From assembly GCF_028769735.1 (NCBI RefSeq), contig NC_088172.1:60667075-60731074 (forward strand): a stretch of DNA of 64,000 nt, written 5' to 3'. Origin of the DNA: Zonotrichia leucophrys gambelii (lineage: Eukaryota; Chordata; Aves; Passeriformes; Passerellidae). This document shows, one piece after another, positions 1 to 14,400 of this stretch (positions are counted from its first letter, which is position 1; every line of letters begins with the position of its first letter). A program made the position numbers and the translations under genes. Under the pieces are notes generated by a model. It made no database searches. It worked only from the letters and a program-made list of their open reading frames with translations, and was not told where the DNA came from.

Positions 1-2041
1 AACATCAAGATAAAAAGCACATAAAAGACGTAAGAAAGGGATCAGCAGGTAATGATTTAACCGTTGAACAGAAAATAATGCAAAAAACCCTTCTTTGTTC
101 ACATGTGTACTGACCTCAGGAAATGCACTGCATGTGAGGTAGAAGAGAAAAAAATGAGTGATAAACTTCAAAATCCTATGGAATGCTGCTTTCAATAAAT
201 ACATAACACTGTCTCCTGGACTAGAAACAAAACTCCCCCAGAGATTAATAGCTTAGTGATTAATAGCATAATGATTGAGCAAGCCATAAGGTGCACACTA
301 GCACACAAGCCTTACATTCCCTTTGCCATTCTTCAACAAGGTGAGACTCTAAAAAGAAGAGTACCAATAGTACTATTGCATGATTAGAACAGCCTGAATA
401 TTCTTTCCTTTATTTTAACGGGATTCTTAGTATATTAACATATCCAAAACAGCTGCTGAATTACATTACCTGAATTAATTTTGTATTCCTTACACTTCTT
501 TTAAATTACTTGAATTATAAAACAGAGAAGAAGCTGACAGGTAGCTGCTTTTTGACATTTTTGATTGCTCAAGGGCCACCCATCTATTCAGAGATACTGA
601 TTGAGAATAGATGAAAGTAAACAGGCTTTTTTCTTCAAGAAAAAAGCCTGTTTACTTTCTTTCATCAGGCAAATTGTAAGGAAGTGGCCATTCCCCTCAT
701 CTTTAGAGGTGAATGAAGAGTCCCTGGCAGCATTTGGTGCAGCAGGGGAAAAACAGCATCATTTCTGTGGGTACAGACCAAAAGAGGTCTATCTCCACTG
801 TGCTGCTCCCTTTTAGGATTGTTGTGATAAGATGCAACAGTAATGGTTTGGTAAGTTTTAACCAAGAAAAACAACAAAAGCCCAAAACAACTACCACTAG
901 GTTAATAACTAACCCTAGTGAAAGATTCTTTAGGTAAGTAGTTTACTGCTGATGTAATATCAGAAGCAACTGAAAAATCAGCATTTTTAATTAACTCTCA
1001 TTAAACTTTAAAAATATTTTTCTGGTCTTTAAGCACAGGGGAATTTTTTTACTTAATCTTCTTTAAGTGAATAGAAATTATTAACACTCCAATTAATCAT
1101 TGTTTCATGGAAGGAAACTGTAATTTAAACATCTGGTTATTAGCACAAGATCAAAGAATTATTCCCTTATTGTTTCCTCCAAACAACTAGCACACTGAGG
1201 CTAATGTGCTATTATCTTCAATTCTTCTGAGCCATCACAATAAAAGTTAAGACTAGGATCTTCATTAGGTCTTCCTTTGTTTTACCATTAAATGAGAAAC
1301 TAAATGCTATGAAGAGCTATTGGAACTATACAATTTGTTAAAGCAGAAGCAAGGAGACACACAGATTTGGGATTATGTATTTTATTAGTTTTGCTTTTTA
1401 TTTAAAAAAAAATTTCCCTGCTTTAAATAGAGCTTTCCAGATTTATGTTCTAATAGCTGAAGTTAGAGCTTCAACACAAAACCAAAATACACCACTAAGT
1501 AAATTCTGAGAGCTTTATCTCCACAAGAATATATTACTTTAGAAGAAATCCTAAGCAGTCCTCTTTAACAGTACTCAAACACTTAAAAATAATAAATGCC
1601 TGTAATATCACTTTTTAGAAACACCTCAATACAGACAGTATGCAAGGGTAAAAAACTCCAAGTTTATCCTTTCTGAAAACTCAACAAAAAAAATATGGTC
1701 AAAGATGAGGAATTTTTATCATTTTCAAGGTATAAAACCAAGGCAAAAGAAAGAATCAGGCAAATGGAATCAAAGTTGTCTGGAAGACTGTCTCTTTTCT
1801 TCCCATTTTATTTTGAGGTAATGATAACAGCTGTTCTAGAAGATTAACTAAATCCTGTGTCATGAGGACACAACCAGAAAGCAAGTGCTCTATGGTCAGA
1901 CAGAGCCACTGTAGGCACTAAGAGAACACGTCCAATAGTGATGCTAACTGATGCAATGAAACTAAGTTATTTTTTAACCAAAATCACCCCATAAGCAAGG
2001 CAACCATACAACTCCTGCATAGACAAATTAATCATCAAATA
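1..2041. other. non-genic AT-rich DNA, no gene seen
   Basis: I see no coding exon, RNA gene or known mobile element here. The open frames are short, overlap on both strands and look like chance. The one clear structure is the perfect inverted repeat at 613-659, listed separately. Confidence 0.6.
613..659. repeat. perfect 23-bp inverted repeat (palindrome)
   Basis: Two 23-base arms, 613-635 and 637-659, are exact reverse complements separated by one base. The left arm starts GAAAGTAAACAGGC and ends in a T-rich stretch. A weaker outer pairing (GATGAAAG with CTTTCATC) continues beyond the stem with a small bulge. It resembles no avian repeat that I recognise. It could be a template-switch mutation product, a foldback relic or a small-RNA hairpin. 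The near-absent loop argues against a normal pre-miRNA. Confidence 0.9.
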
Positions 2042-2315
2042 ATTTGGACTGGAAGGGTCATATATTGGTCTTTAAAGGTCATATATTCCAGCTCTCTGCT
2101 ATGAACGGGTACATTTTCAACTACATTGAACACCAACCTGCTCAGAGCCCATCTGACCTGACCTTAAAGTATCTCCAGGGATGTGGCATCTTATCACTTC
2201 TCCAGGAAATCTGTTCCAGCATTTCACCATCCTCACTGTAAGAAAACCCCTCCTTAAATCTAGTCTGAATCTAACTTCTTAAAACCATTACCCATTCTAC
2301 TGTACAACAGCAGCT
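2042..2315 (-). mobile_element. CR1 LINE 3' fragment, minus strand
   Basis: Read on the minus strand this follows the 3' untranslated region of avian CR1 retrotransposons. It has the segment equivalent to a TCTAGTCTAAATCTACCC complement near 2258-2275, the stretch around CACCATCCTCACTGTAAGAA at 2225-2244, then CCAGGGATG...GGCATC, GCTCAGAGCCC and TTTAAAGGTCAT near the 3' end. It is diverged, 5'-truncated and cannot code. An 11-bp motif, GGTCATATATT, occurs twice at the 3' end, a small internal duplication. CR1 is the dominant LINE of birds. Subfamily not assigned. Confidence 0.9.
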
Positions 2316-2904
2316 AATAGTCAATTTAACTGTAAAACATCAAGAACAGTCCTTCGAGGTATAAGAGCATTTAACTAAATTTAAGGACAGAAGATATCTA
2401 AAAACAAAGATTTTTTCTTTTTTTGCTAATCTCCTTTATATTGCAAATCTCACTTCAGTCATTTAATATGCTGTATTTAGGTCTGCTAATGCTAGCTTGC
2501 CAGAGAAGGCTTGTCAGCACAGCACAAAGGTGCGATGAAGGACTGCTGGGGTCTGGAGGACCTCCACCCATTCTGGTAATTTGTCCCTTCTAAGGCTAAA
2601 ATCTGGACCTTGCTCTCAGTCATCCTGCATGTAACCACAGCATTAGACAGGAAAATGCTTTAATACCTGGCTTTTGTTTTCAGAATTCCTCTGTGCCATT
2701 CTTATGTTAACTTCCAATTTTTGATTTTATTAGGAAACTTAGCTGGGAACTTCTGCTTTTTTGTTTGTTTTTGGTTTATTGCTTTTTTGTATTTTTTTTG
2801 TTTTGCTTTGTTTCTTTTTTTCCTAGAGACATTTATCCTAAGTTCTCGAATATTTGCTTTTCTCAATGTTTTCCCCCTCATTCACAGATCTCAACTATGT
2901 TCTT

Positions 2905-2990
2905 ACATATATATATACAAACACACTGTACATATATTTCTATATATACAGATGCATATTCTTATATAGACATATATATATATGTACACA
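2905..2990. repeat. TA/CATA-rich microsatellite
   Basis: Runs of TATATATA alternate with ACATATA and ATGTACACATA-type units over about 85 bases. It is a degenerate simple repeat with no coding content. Confidence 0.8.
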
Positions 2991-4226
2991 TAGATCATGA
3001 ATATACAAATATTACAAATATCACAATCTTTTTTTTCTACAGCACCACCTAGGGGACAAGGACCCTTTCAAAGTCCAAGTGGTTTAGACTGTGATTTAGC
3101 CTTATGACTGGGGTCTGATTTCCTCAGTTTTAAAAACTGGCTGCTTCAACTGTGAGCATATCATAGCTGTTTACTGTTTTGATAAAATGTGTAGACAGCA
3201 TAATTGTGAATGATTTCATCCTTGTTTATAGATCATTAACAAAAATTTTTTCAGGCTCTGAAGAGGCAGAGGCATCTTTTTGAAGAGACACTTTTGAGAT
3301 GACATCCTTAATCCATTTAGCATATGCTTTATTAGTAATGTAGTTAGTGCAATAAAGTGATGAGCACATTCCCAACTTCCATTCTTTGCTTCTGGGACTA
3401 CTCACTCATTTTATATTAGGACTCACCAGAAATAACATATAACCTGCCCTGGAAGCAAGGAACAAAAGCTGTTCTACCCTCCCCAGCAAGCACCAACAGA
3501 ACACTAAAGCTGTGCTGCTTCTGCTTCCTTCTAGTGCATACAGATAAGGTACCCCCCCTCAGAGGAATAACTTTCAACATTGTGCGCTGTTCCAGAAGTC
3601 TGATCTTACATCGTCTTTCTCTAGCAGGTGAATGGGTCCTCAGACTCTTCACATGTTTTCCCTCTGTGTGACCTTCCTTCCTTTCTTGGCTGCACAGCCT
3701 GGGTTGACTTCCCAGCACCAGCCCCAGCCAGCTCTTTTTAAGCCCTCACCAGGGCAGTCAAGAATCTCTGAGGAGACTGGGCCACCTAAAGCTTTAGAAT
3801 GTCTGCAGGAGTCAAGGGAAGAAAAGCTCTCCAATACACAGAGAAAGGCCAACACAGAGAAAGCTCCCTAGTGCTTCTGTTTTTTTTTTTTTTTCCAGGC
3901 TGCATTCATTGACTGCAGGCAACATTAAATTTTTATCCCTCCCTTTCCCAAATCACTGAGCACAGCCTTCCACACACTATTTCACTTTTCATTGTATTGT
4001 GACAGAAATATTAGAGCACCAAGACATTTTTTAACTATCACTTAACAAGCAAGGTATCAATTTCTTTACCCAGAAATTCCTGAATTGTGAGCTGCACTTT
4101 AGGTGCTCATTTCTTCTGTTGCATAGTCTCTCTAGAGACTAAAAACACTAGAATAAAGCAGAATTATTCAAAGGAACAATAAAATAAAAATACACTGAAA
4201 GGGGAGGTCTGCATCCTGCCAAACTG

Positions 4227-4263
4227 AAAGTTTGACAGTCAAGCCACTTGACTGTCAAACTTT
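4227..4263. repeat. perfect 17-bp hairpin, 3-base loop
   Basis: The left arm AAAGTTTGACAGTCAAG (4227-4243) is exactly complementary to the right arm CTTGACTGTCAAACTTT (4247-4263), with loop CCA. Three more pairs (CTG with CAG) are possible beyond a one-base bulge. It resembles no known element and looks like a recent foldback mutation or a short structured RNA. Confidence 0.9.
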
Positions 4264-5414
4264 GCAGTAAAGTTGGGCCCTAGGTACTCTTCATAAGCAC
4301 AATGTGGCTTAATTGAACAGATCAAAGTTCGCTTCACTTCCAAGATGAATTTAAAAAAAACAAATGAAGAAGAACTGACTTTTCCAAAATGAGAAGTTTT
4401 CAGAAAACAGCAGATACATTTTACTTTGGGTCAGTTTTAATTTCTAAACAAGCCAGGACACAACTGGCTGGTACAACACATTAACAACTTCCATGCTTTA
4501 TACAGATAAAAGCCACTACATGAGACAGTGCAGCAGCCCTCATGATATACCACAGTTACCCAGACAGAGATTAAAATGTCAGTCTCAATTAAACTGACCT
4601 CATGTATTTTCATGTTTCCTGAGTAAACATGCCTATTCCTTTCTCTACAAAATTTCAGAATGAGTTGTAAATTTCATTTATTCCAAGAGATATTTCAGAC
4701 CAAGAAAATTCATTAAATTTACCTTAGACCATAAACAGAATTGGAAGAACTAAAAGAAACCAAGGAAAACCAGCAAATACCTCCTTTGCCTTCTAAGCAT
4801 CACATGAAACATCTCCTAAATGTATCTTTATAGATCATCCATAAACTGAAAGTACCACTTTAATATTACTTCTATGAACACTAAATATCAACATAGTTTC
4901 AAAAGAACAAAACATACAACCACCTTTGGAGGTAGTTCTAGATGTTGGCCATAGTCTTAGTTGGAGGCTTAGATTTCAATCAGTATTTTTCAAGTTTTCC
5001 TATAAATATCTGGAAGCAACATTTATTATTTCACATGAAATTAAATCAACAACATAAAAGCATAAGCTAAAAAAAATCAGATTTATTTTTCTAACTGAAA
5101 ATAAATAAACCCCACCTGTCTTCCCAATTTACTATATTTTATTTTTCAAAAATTATGTTCATCATTTGTGTTCATGGGTATTTATTTTAAAGGAAATATG
5201 GAGTTTGAAACTAAGCAATTTTTCAAGGAAAAACAATGGAAATTAAGAGCAAGGCACACAAACAGTTCAAGATGCTTACATTGAATATTACTACATGGTG
5301 ATGTAACCTTTACTTATGCTTTCAGTAGAATAGATTAAAAGAGTCTACTTTAGCCAAGGAGGAAAAACAGTGGAACTCATGTCAAGTAAAAATTTTATAT
5401 ATATATATTATATC

Positions 5415-5445
5415 AGTATTGATAGCAAAACCAGCTATCAATACT
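5415..5445. repeat. perfect 12-bp hairpin, 7-base loop, extended stem
   Basis: Arms AGTATTGATAGC (5415-5426) and GCTATCAATACT (5434-5445) are exact reverse complements with loop AAAACCA. Outside them, after one mismatch, five more A/T pairs form (5409-5413 with 5447-5451), giving an 18-position stem. The 7-base loop is compatible with a small-RNA hairpin, but nothing shows it is transcribed. Confidence 0.85.
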
Positions 5446-8400
5446 AATATATAGCAACAAAACGAGATATATATTTGAGTAGGGGAATGCTGAAGCAAAG
5501 TCTCCAGCTCTTTTCTAACATGTATTAACAAATGATACCACATGTGAGAACAGTTTCATCTAGTCCTAAGGATAACAGCATACATAAATTGGAAAGAAGT
5601 ATCTCATTGAGTTTACAATATCTCATCTGTGAATTACAGTTTTAAACTAGCATATTTTTAAAGACATGTATGAAAGCTTGATTGCTTTTATAGCATTTCA
5701 CAATTTTTAACAAATTCCTATTTTGGTGAAGCATAATTATGCAAACCATGACACAAAGTAAACAAGCTAGGTACTTCACAGCATGCAAAATGTGTGACAA
5801 ATTCTCATGTCATAGACAAAAGCTTTGGCAGGAGAACAAAAACACCCACATTTTACATTAGGTAGATATTTCAGGGGAAGATCACCAAGCAGTGCACATG
5901 AAATGGTCTCTTTATTGAAGCTATGATTATGGGTGTCAGTACTGCAATAAAAACTCAAAAGCCTCTTAGTGAGAACCATCACAGAGTTGGAAACTTTTCA
6001 GTTTTACTTTCAAAATCAAATCTTTGTTCATTTGTAACCAGATATCTGATGACCTTCATAGAAATAAGCCTTAAACTTGACCTAGCAACAAAATTTCAAT
6101 TTAGGAAACTGTATCATGCCTGCTGTTTAAATGCATCCTCACCCTTCCTGACTGGCATATGGCATTTGTGAGAGGTTTACATGTCCTGTGTGTGGCTTCA
6201 GGCTGCTATGCTTCAGGAGCAAGTGTGATATCCTTGTAGATTTCAAAAGCCCAGCTGAACCAGAAAGCTTTGTGCTTCAACCATTCCCACAACAACAGCA
6301 TCCCTCCTGCATGCTACCATTTCATCTCCTCAACACCCATGGGTATTCCCAGACTAGCATAATTATGATTATAGTAATATTTATTCCAGTTTGGAAACTA
6401 GAATGAGGTAATACGATGGTTCCATATCTGAGCTATATGTCACAGAAAAACCTTATTGCAATGATAATGGTATCAGTAATTTCACAAGTACATATCAGAA
6501 TGGGCTAATAAAACATAATATTTGACAGTATCTGTTCATTCACCTTCAGCAGAATAAGTATATTGCTCACATGACACCTTATTTCCTACTTGCTCCAACT
6601 CAAAATGAGTACTGCTAAAAATAAAAACATACATTGTTTAATCCAGCTATGCAACACAAAAGAATTTAAGTCAATAAATCTTTAGGTCACCTAGTGCAGG
6701 TTTTCACTTTTCCAAGAATTTTAAGAAATGGGAAAATTAAAGAGAAAAGGTTCATGACAGAAAATTCAAACCATGTTGAAGTGGGAGTGTCATCAAAAAA
6801 TTGAATGTTTTTATTCAGGCTCCCTAGTACTGGTTCTATAGCCCTAGGCTCAAAATAAACTGAACTTTATTCTAGGTATTCTTGCTCTTCAGTCCATCAT
6901 GCTTTCTGAGTTCAAAGCTGCACAGTAAAAATATGATCTTATAAAAGATAAACACTTCTCTCAGACTGAGTAAAATGATGCTACGCACGAAAACACAAGC
7001 GACCACAAACACACACAACATTCTATTTCACGTTTTACATAAATGCTGTAAACCTGAAAGATGCAAGCAATTGAAACTGCACAAACAATGCTAATATGCC
7101 TGCACAGTAACAGCTACTAGCTTTTCCTCTTAAGGTTTTTAACATTAATATCAAGAAAAAAAATTAAGTCCAACATACCAAACCAAATTGGGCCTTTTTT
7201 CTATAGAGATGACTTGATTAATTTATTTTGGCTCTTACAGAGAAAGAATTCAGCACACATATCCCTCAAGTATGTTTCTGGGAAAGGACTGGGTACAACA
7301 TTTGTATCAATTCCAGCATCATTCATCTCAATTAGTCATCTGATGATCAAAATTATATTCAACTTATTTCTTACAAATCTACACTGGCACCCCAGAAAAG
7401 GCTATTCAGTATCCAAAGTGACAAATTGGGATCATTATGAGCTTTGTATGATTATTTTATGACTCTCATACCATGGATTAGTATCTCTATTTGGCTGTTA
7501 TCTCTACAGCAGAGGAGCATACTAAACATGACATGCAATTGCAAGCACCTTCAGCTTAAATGCAAATCAAAAACAGGAATTCAGAAGAGGTGCATCAGTA
7601 CAGCTACTATCTTGACAGCGGGTAATACAAGACAAGATCCTGCAAAAATCTGAGGATATAAACAAAACTGTTTTTTTTATAGCACCTAAAGAGCACTTTT
7701 GGCAAGACCAGACTTTTTTTAGACTCAATGTACAAAGCACTTAGAAAAGACCAAAAAATAGGTGAGGATGAGGAAAAAACCAGCAGACAGCCAGAGATTT
7801 TAGGTAAATGCTTTCTTCATTAGATGATTCCCACTAAAGAAGCCAACAGAGACCAAATAGATGAGTGAAGGTCTCCAGCTCCTCAGTCTTCTCAGACAAG
7901 TCTCTTCTCCCTCCTGTTACCTCAGGGAAACGCTAACAGTGTTTTGCAGTCCTGTAAAATCATGCATCTGTAAGAAGCAATGAAGTTACAGTGAAGTCTT
8001 ACAAAAGCAGCTTATAACCCCAAAAATTGAACTTAAACTTGAAAGCTAAGTTTATATTTCAACTCTTTGTTTCACCCATGAAAGTTTCCACTTGTTGCTT
8101 AAAATAGGAGACGGAACAGTTTTGTTTACTTCCACCCAAGAACAAAATTCCCTGAGATATCAAGGCAATGAAGAATATATGTACATGAGAGAATGGAACA
8201 GCTTCTCTGGCCAAATTAGTCAAGTGCTTTGTGTACAGAATGAAGTATACCAGGAAGAGCTTTCTGATGTTAATTTTTTGCCTAGTGAGAGAAAGTTATT
8301 ATTGAATGCAAGTTTTGAGTTCTTGCAAACCTTTACATAAAAAGAATAAGAAAAATTATCTAAGAAATCCAATTAGCTATACTAACCTCTCAGTATGCAT

Positions 8401-11400
8401 AGATGCCCAGATAACTTAGCCTTGACTCATTCATCATTTTAAACGTAATTATATAGGACTCAGTGAACAGAGCTCTTTTCTTCCTACTCCCACTTGCTCA
8501 TCACTGCAAGTTATCTGGTCCTATGAGCAAAAAAAACCTCACTCATAACTGTACATGATGACAAGCAGGGAATTTTGAGCTTCTAAAGACATATTACAGC
8601 TATGTAATTTAATGAAAACTGAAGAGCAGCTATCATGTATGGAAGGTCCTGCCAGGTTTCTGCAATATGAACAAGAAGTAGGGATTACAGAACTATGCTT
8701 ATACACACATGTATTTAGTCATTACTCCTGAAAGAGGTGCCAGCAAACAACTTCCAACAGTATAATCTCTACCACAATTATGCATAAAGGGATTTGCATA
8801 GTTGGTTTGGGTTTTTTTTAAATATTTTTTGCTGTGAATGTTGTCAACAAATAATTTGCTTTGCTTTATGACTTAACTTTTAATCCTTTCACACAGGCTT
8901 TTTTTCATATATAACCACACAAGAAACCCAGAAGTATAAAATCTTTTGTCTTTTAAGTGAAACTGTAAAGCAAATAGATTCTATTTTGCAATCAATTGGT
9001 TTCAACCCAAATTACTATTTTTCATGATTTTTTTTAATGGCAAAACAGAGACCAAACTGAATCATCTTCTGTCAAATAAATGTTACATTCAATCAGCAGA
9101 GAAAAGGCGTGTAAACAAAGACACATCTCTGAAAGAAAAGCCCATGCACAGAGTTTACAGTTATCAGTCAAGCCAAACAGCATCCTCAGAGGCAGCAGAG
9201 AACTGAACCCATGGGTTCAAGTGTTCATTTCTGACTTCCCAAGGACACAGCTGAGACTTCACTTTCCTCCTTGGCAGGGCTTTTCTCCAAAGGCTTTGAA
9301 TGATGAACAGGAACAAGGTACACACAGAGACTGCCAGCCCCAGCTGTGCTCCTGTTCTTGCTGCCCAGACAGCCCAGCTACTCCTGAGGCAGCACCAGGA
9401 TTTCTGCCTTTTATGGCTTTCAGGTAAAGCTGTGGTTACTTGAAAAGCCCAAGACAAAGCCTTGCTCTCAGAAGGCTGCTCAGTGGTCAGTGCAGTGACA
9501 GCAGGGGATGCAACTACAGGGCAGCCACCCCCCAAGCCTCTCACATGCAACTCTCACCTTCCTGAGACACAGGCACTGGACCTTCCTGTTGAAGTTATAA
9601 CCATGTGATGTGAAATACATGGAGGAAGAAAACATCCAATTTACAATTAAGACAGAAAGAGGGATGCTTGTTAAGAAACAAAGAGGGATGTGACAGCAAG
9701 GCTGCAGTTCTTGTTCAGGTATGTGCCAGCCGGTTACCAAAAGTATAACCATGATCTATAAGCAATGCAAACCAGATAAGTTTTATGAGGCATATGACTT
9801 CCTTTTGAGGAAGTCTCTGGGAAAAGGGGAAATATGGAAAACTCCTGAGAACAAAGCACCTGATGCTAACTTGTACAGCAAATGAATGATTTGTCCTAAG
9901 CTAATGATTCCCCCTTCTTATCCAGTGATGATTTTATCATCATTTTATGCAGGCATTGAGCTAGACTGCTTCTAAGCATTCCTCATCCAAACTTTTCTCC
10001 CAAGAACACATTTTTTGACTGATCGACTCATACCTTGATCTGCAAAGATATCCCACTCAGCCCTAGTGACAAAGAGCAAATCTACCCAATCCAATAAAAT
10101 TTTTCTGCTTTACTTCCTCAGAAATGAAAACAACTACCTTTTCTGTTACCTTTTCAGTATTCAACCTAACTGCTTTCTACAGTTAAGAGTAATCCCATAG
10201 CAGAAACTCTTCCATTTACCCCAAAAGGTGATTAGGATTCTTGGAAACATTTTGAACATAAACAATTTCCTTACCGTGTTTCAACAACGATTATTTAAGC
10301 CATGGAGTCAAAATGACTCAGAGGAACCGTACTTGTCATTATATATTTTTCAGCATGATCTACAATGTGACCAGGCAGCAATGGCCTGTATTAATCATGG
10401 GCCAAAGTATAATGCAGGTAAAATTAATGTACTATGACAGTCTGACAACTGCTGTCCATGTCCTCACCCCTTCTGCTGGCTTGCCAGACTATTGTGCTTC
10501 TGGTGAAGAGGTGGGCTGCAGCTGAGGAATATGTTTTAAACAGAGCAGACTCAAACAGATAATGATAATAACAATAAAGTTAAAAAAAAAAAAAAGAGGA
10601 ATCAATTTGTCTGAGCATACAGAGGAATTCTTTACACCCTGATTCTGGCAAAAGCAATAGGATAGAAGAGCACTGCTAAATAAATCTACCCAGTTCCCTG
10701 TAAAAGAGTTTCCAAATGCCTTAATCCACAACCACCCTTGTGGTGCTCACTCCTTTTTCTCCAACATACCCAGTTTGCTTCTGTCCTGTGACATGTTTAT
10801 GGTTCTGTTTGTAGTTTGCATTAATGGTGAAACACACCTGCTATACTGACACATAGCACTGGCTTACATTTGTCACTTGAGGGTTTTTCAGCAGCCCAGC
10901 TTGTGGAAATGTTTGACTACTACCGCCTTATAGTTTAGCAAGAAATATACAGCAACCTCAGAAATAACAAACAGTTTCAAAAAAGAAAGCTGTAACAGGT
11001 GGCTGGGAAACTGGAAACACACTTCCAAACTACTTCCTCAAGCTAAACACCCAGAAAAAAACAAAACCACAAACATATGATCCACATCAAGGTCAATGTT
11101 CCATTGGATTAGCTGTCACAGAATGATAGCAGATTTTTGGGAGGAGGAGAGTTTTTTGTTGAAGTAGATTACCAGTTTCACTTTTCAGGGGACAAAAATA
11201 TTAAATCCTTGAAGATTTATTAGTAACAAGCAGTTTACAAACTCAAGTACTTTGGGATACAGCTGCATCCTACCATGATAGAGTCATGTTAAAATTATAT
11301 ACAAAGACTTCCGGGAGCCAAATCTCAATATTTCTCCCTCATTGAGAAGTGCCTTTGTGAATGTTACACATTTCCAAGTCAGAGATACATGCTAGGGAAC

Positions 11401-14400
11401 TATTTCAACATCACTTCCCATCATTTCATGCCTGCCATTACCCCCAGGTATTACTACCAGACAACTCACTATCAGACAACTTGCAGTTTTTCATGGAAAC
11501 TGAAATATCTGTCTGGATTTTTAAGGCATAAAGGTAATGACAAAGTTTGAAAGCACTGGACTTCAGATCTATGAATGACAGAACTTCCCCAGCTCCTTCT
11601 CAATGACTAGAGTCATTATAAACTTTAAACTCTCTTGGGTGGCCAGCCTCTCTCTGCAGTAAGAGAACTGTCCTCAGCTCCTTTCTCTGAATATTAACTA
11701 AACCTAGAGGATTAACAGGAACAGCAAAGGGGAAATCCCATAGCACTAACTCAGTGAAAAATAGACAGTATCATGTTCATCTGCTGTGTAAGCTAGAGAG
11801 TTTAAAAGTTTCCTGAGGTAGTAATACAGTTGTTGTGGAACTGCAGAGATTCAGAGGTCATGCCTGAAAAATCAGGTAAGTTCCCTTGACTGTAGCTAGT
11901 CAAGTAATTTTTACAGGCTTTGTCAGAAGAGTAAACAAATTCCTCAGGCCAGAGTTATTTCTTTCACATTTATTACATAACAACTTCGATAAGAAAGTTA
12001 CTTTGTAGCATTCAAAATTTAGAGTATTTCAGCTCAACTCTCATTACAGCAATTTCAAGGAACTCCTCAAATAAAGGATTAGTAGTCAAAGCATTTAAAT
12101 ATAAACAGGGGAATCCACAATTTGCTACTTACACACTTGCTTTTCCAGTATGGGAACTGCAACACTCAGCCGACATTTTCAGTGACTTCCATCTCAGAAA
12201 GATCAACAAACATACAGAAAGAACCAAAAAGTGTATAACTCCAAGGGTGTGCGAAAGGAAAACAAAGCAGCTGGTACACAGGTCTGTTTACAGCATGCCT
12301 TTTTTGGCCCCCCTCAAGAGGCCTGAAGAGCTTCAGCTGTAGTTATTTACAATTCTCAGGGGTGGCAGAAGCTGAGTGCACAGAGCTGGTATTCTGTAGA
12401 TGATTTCAGAGGAGCTAAAATTTGATATTAGTAACTGTGAGCTAACAGGACGTGGCTAATTCATATCCACGCTGGTGTTAGCACACATTTTTTTTAAATT
12501 AAGCTCCTCAGGATAAAATGTCACAATATACTTCTATGGCTGCTTGCACATGATATTTACAATTACAGAAGTAAAACCAGCCTTTCAGTCAAACATACTG
12601 TGTACATTCAATTTTGTATTGTCTGTCATGTTGTGGTGACAGTATAGACTCAGGAACACAACTTCCTTATTTCAATCACCTCTTCTTTGCCCATATCTGC
12701 AATTTTTGTTAGTTTTATATGATCATCAATTTAGGTAAAATCCAGATGGCTAGCAAACACTCAATAACTAATTTTGAATAAAACTTCAAGATGGTAATTT
12801 TAAAGAATTCTGCACTACATTTCTGCTGAAGCTACTTCCACATATTTACACAATATTCCAGTGGACATAACATTTTGCTAAATCCAGTAAGAATTCAGAT
12901 GCAAGGTAAAGGCTTGCTACTAAATAATGCAGTCAAATAACCTATTAATATCATTGAAACCCCAAGCAGTTTTCAAGAGTCTACTGATAAGAGTCACTAG
13001 CTGCTCATCTTTTTGTTCTATGTATTACTCAGCTCTCAGTCAGTTCTCTCAGCTCTGTCCAAATATTGCTGGAATGATAAAATGCCAAAACAAAACAAAT
13101 CCATCATGAATTCTACTACTAATACAGCTATTCTGTGTCAAGGATCTCTCACTCTTACAGGCTGATTCAGAATATGACTTTCATACCTTCACATGCACAG
13201 ATTCCTTCTACAGAATCTCAATTGTATTTCTTGTGTGACATTTCACTCAAGTTTCTCCAGTGCTTCATGTTTTTTCCACATTTGACATCTATTAACAAGC
13301 ACACACAAAGCCAAAACTTCCTACACAAGGTTTTATAAATAAAAACCTCTATTCTTATTCTTTGTGCATAATTACCTATTTAGAATGTTTATTCCAGTTC
13401 CATGATTCTCACTAGTCTTAATATATATATGGGTCACTGCATCAGAAACAAACTTGCAAACAACATATAAACAAGAATATTTCAAAAAATTACATACAGC
13501 TAACAAACAGAAGGAAAAAAAAAAGACAAGAACAGAAATTCAAAAGGGAAGTTATAATCCTCAAATGAAAGGTTCTGGTCTGGTTCTTACTCTGAATTAG
13601 GATCAGTGGAAGAATATTGCTTAAGCTTATCTTCATATGAAAATAGCTACACATATTATAGCTTTAATCTCATTTAAATTAATATAATTTAACAGCTGCA
13701 AATAGTTTGGGGATATTTATTTCAATTTATTTTTCTTAAGTTGATTAGGACAGGCCTTGAAGTTTATTTTGCACACGTACACTCCAAGCACATCATCAGC
13801 TAAAACAAGACCAACTGGCCACACACTTCTAACATTCACATTTCTGTTCCAATTTAACTTAGAATTATATCTTTGGTAGAAAAAATGGAAAACTTAAAAA
13901 AAATTTACAGAGAAATACACAAGTAAAACTGAGCAGAAAAGAGCCCAACACTTTTCCTTCTCTAAGTTTAAAAAAAAAAAAGAAAGTAAAAGAAAATGAA
14001 ATATCAGCTAAAGTGAAACCTCAATTTGTCCAAATCCAAAACAGAAAGAAAACCTAACAGAAAAACTAGCTTAACAGCCTTTGGTGCCACCCCAAATTTT
14101 TAAGTAAGATGGAAACAGTCAGATGGTGCATAGATACACCTGCCAATTGTAAGAATGCTCCTATAGTGCTTCCTCTTTATGTTGTACCTCTTAAGTTTAA
14201 CCTTCCGCATGAGCTAGTCAAACATGACTAGTGAATCTTCCCTGCATTTATTCATTGCTCTTAATCATTAATAATCCCGGGCACTTGGCATTAAAGATTG
14301 GGAGAAGGGGAGAAAGAGAGAAACAGGAGGGTAAAAGGGAAGACAGTATTCTAGTAAACAAATTCAGGCCCAAGCACAACCTATCATCTTAATCATTACA

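Noticed and set aside
9080..9550. Overlapping 115- and 128-codon frames on opposite strands
   Set aside because: No domain, no clear splice sites; they occupy a slightly GC-richer patch, which explains them.
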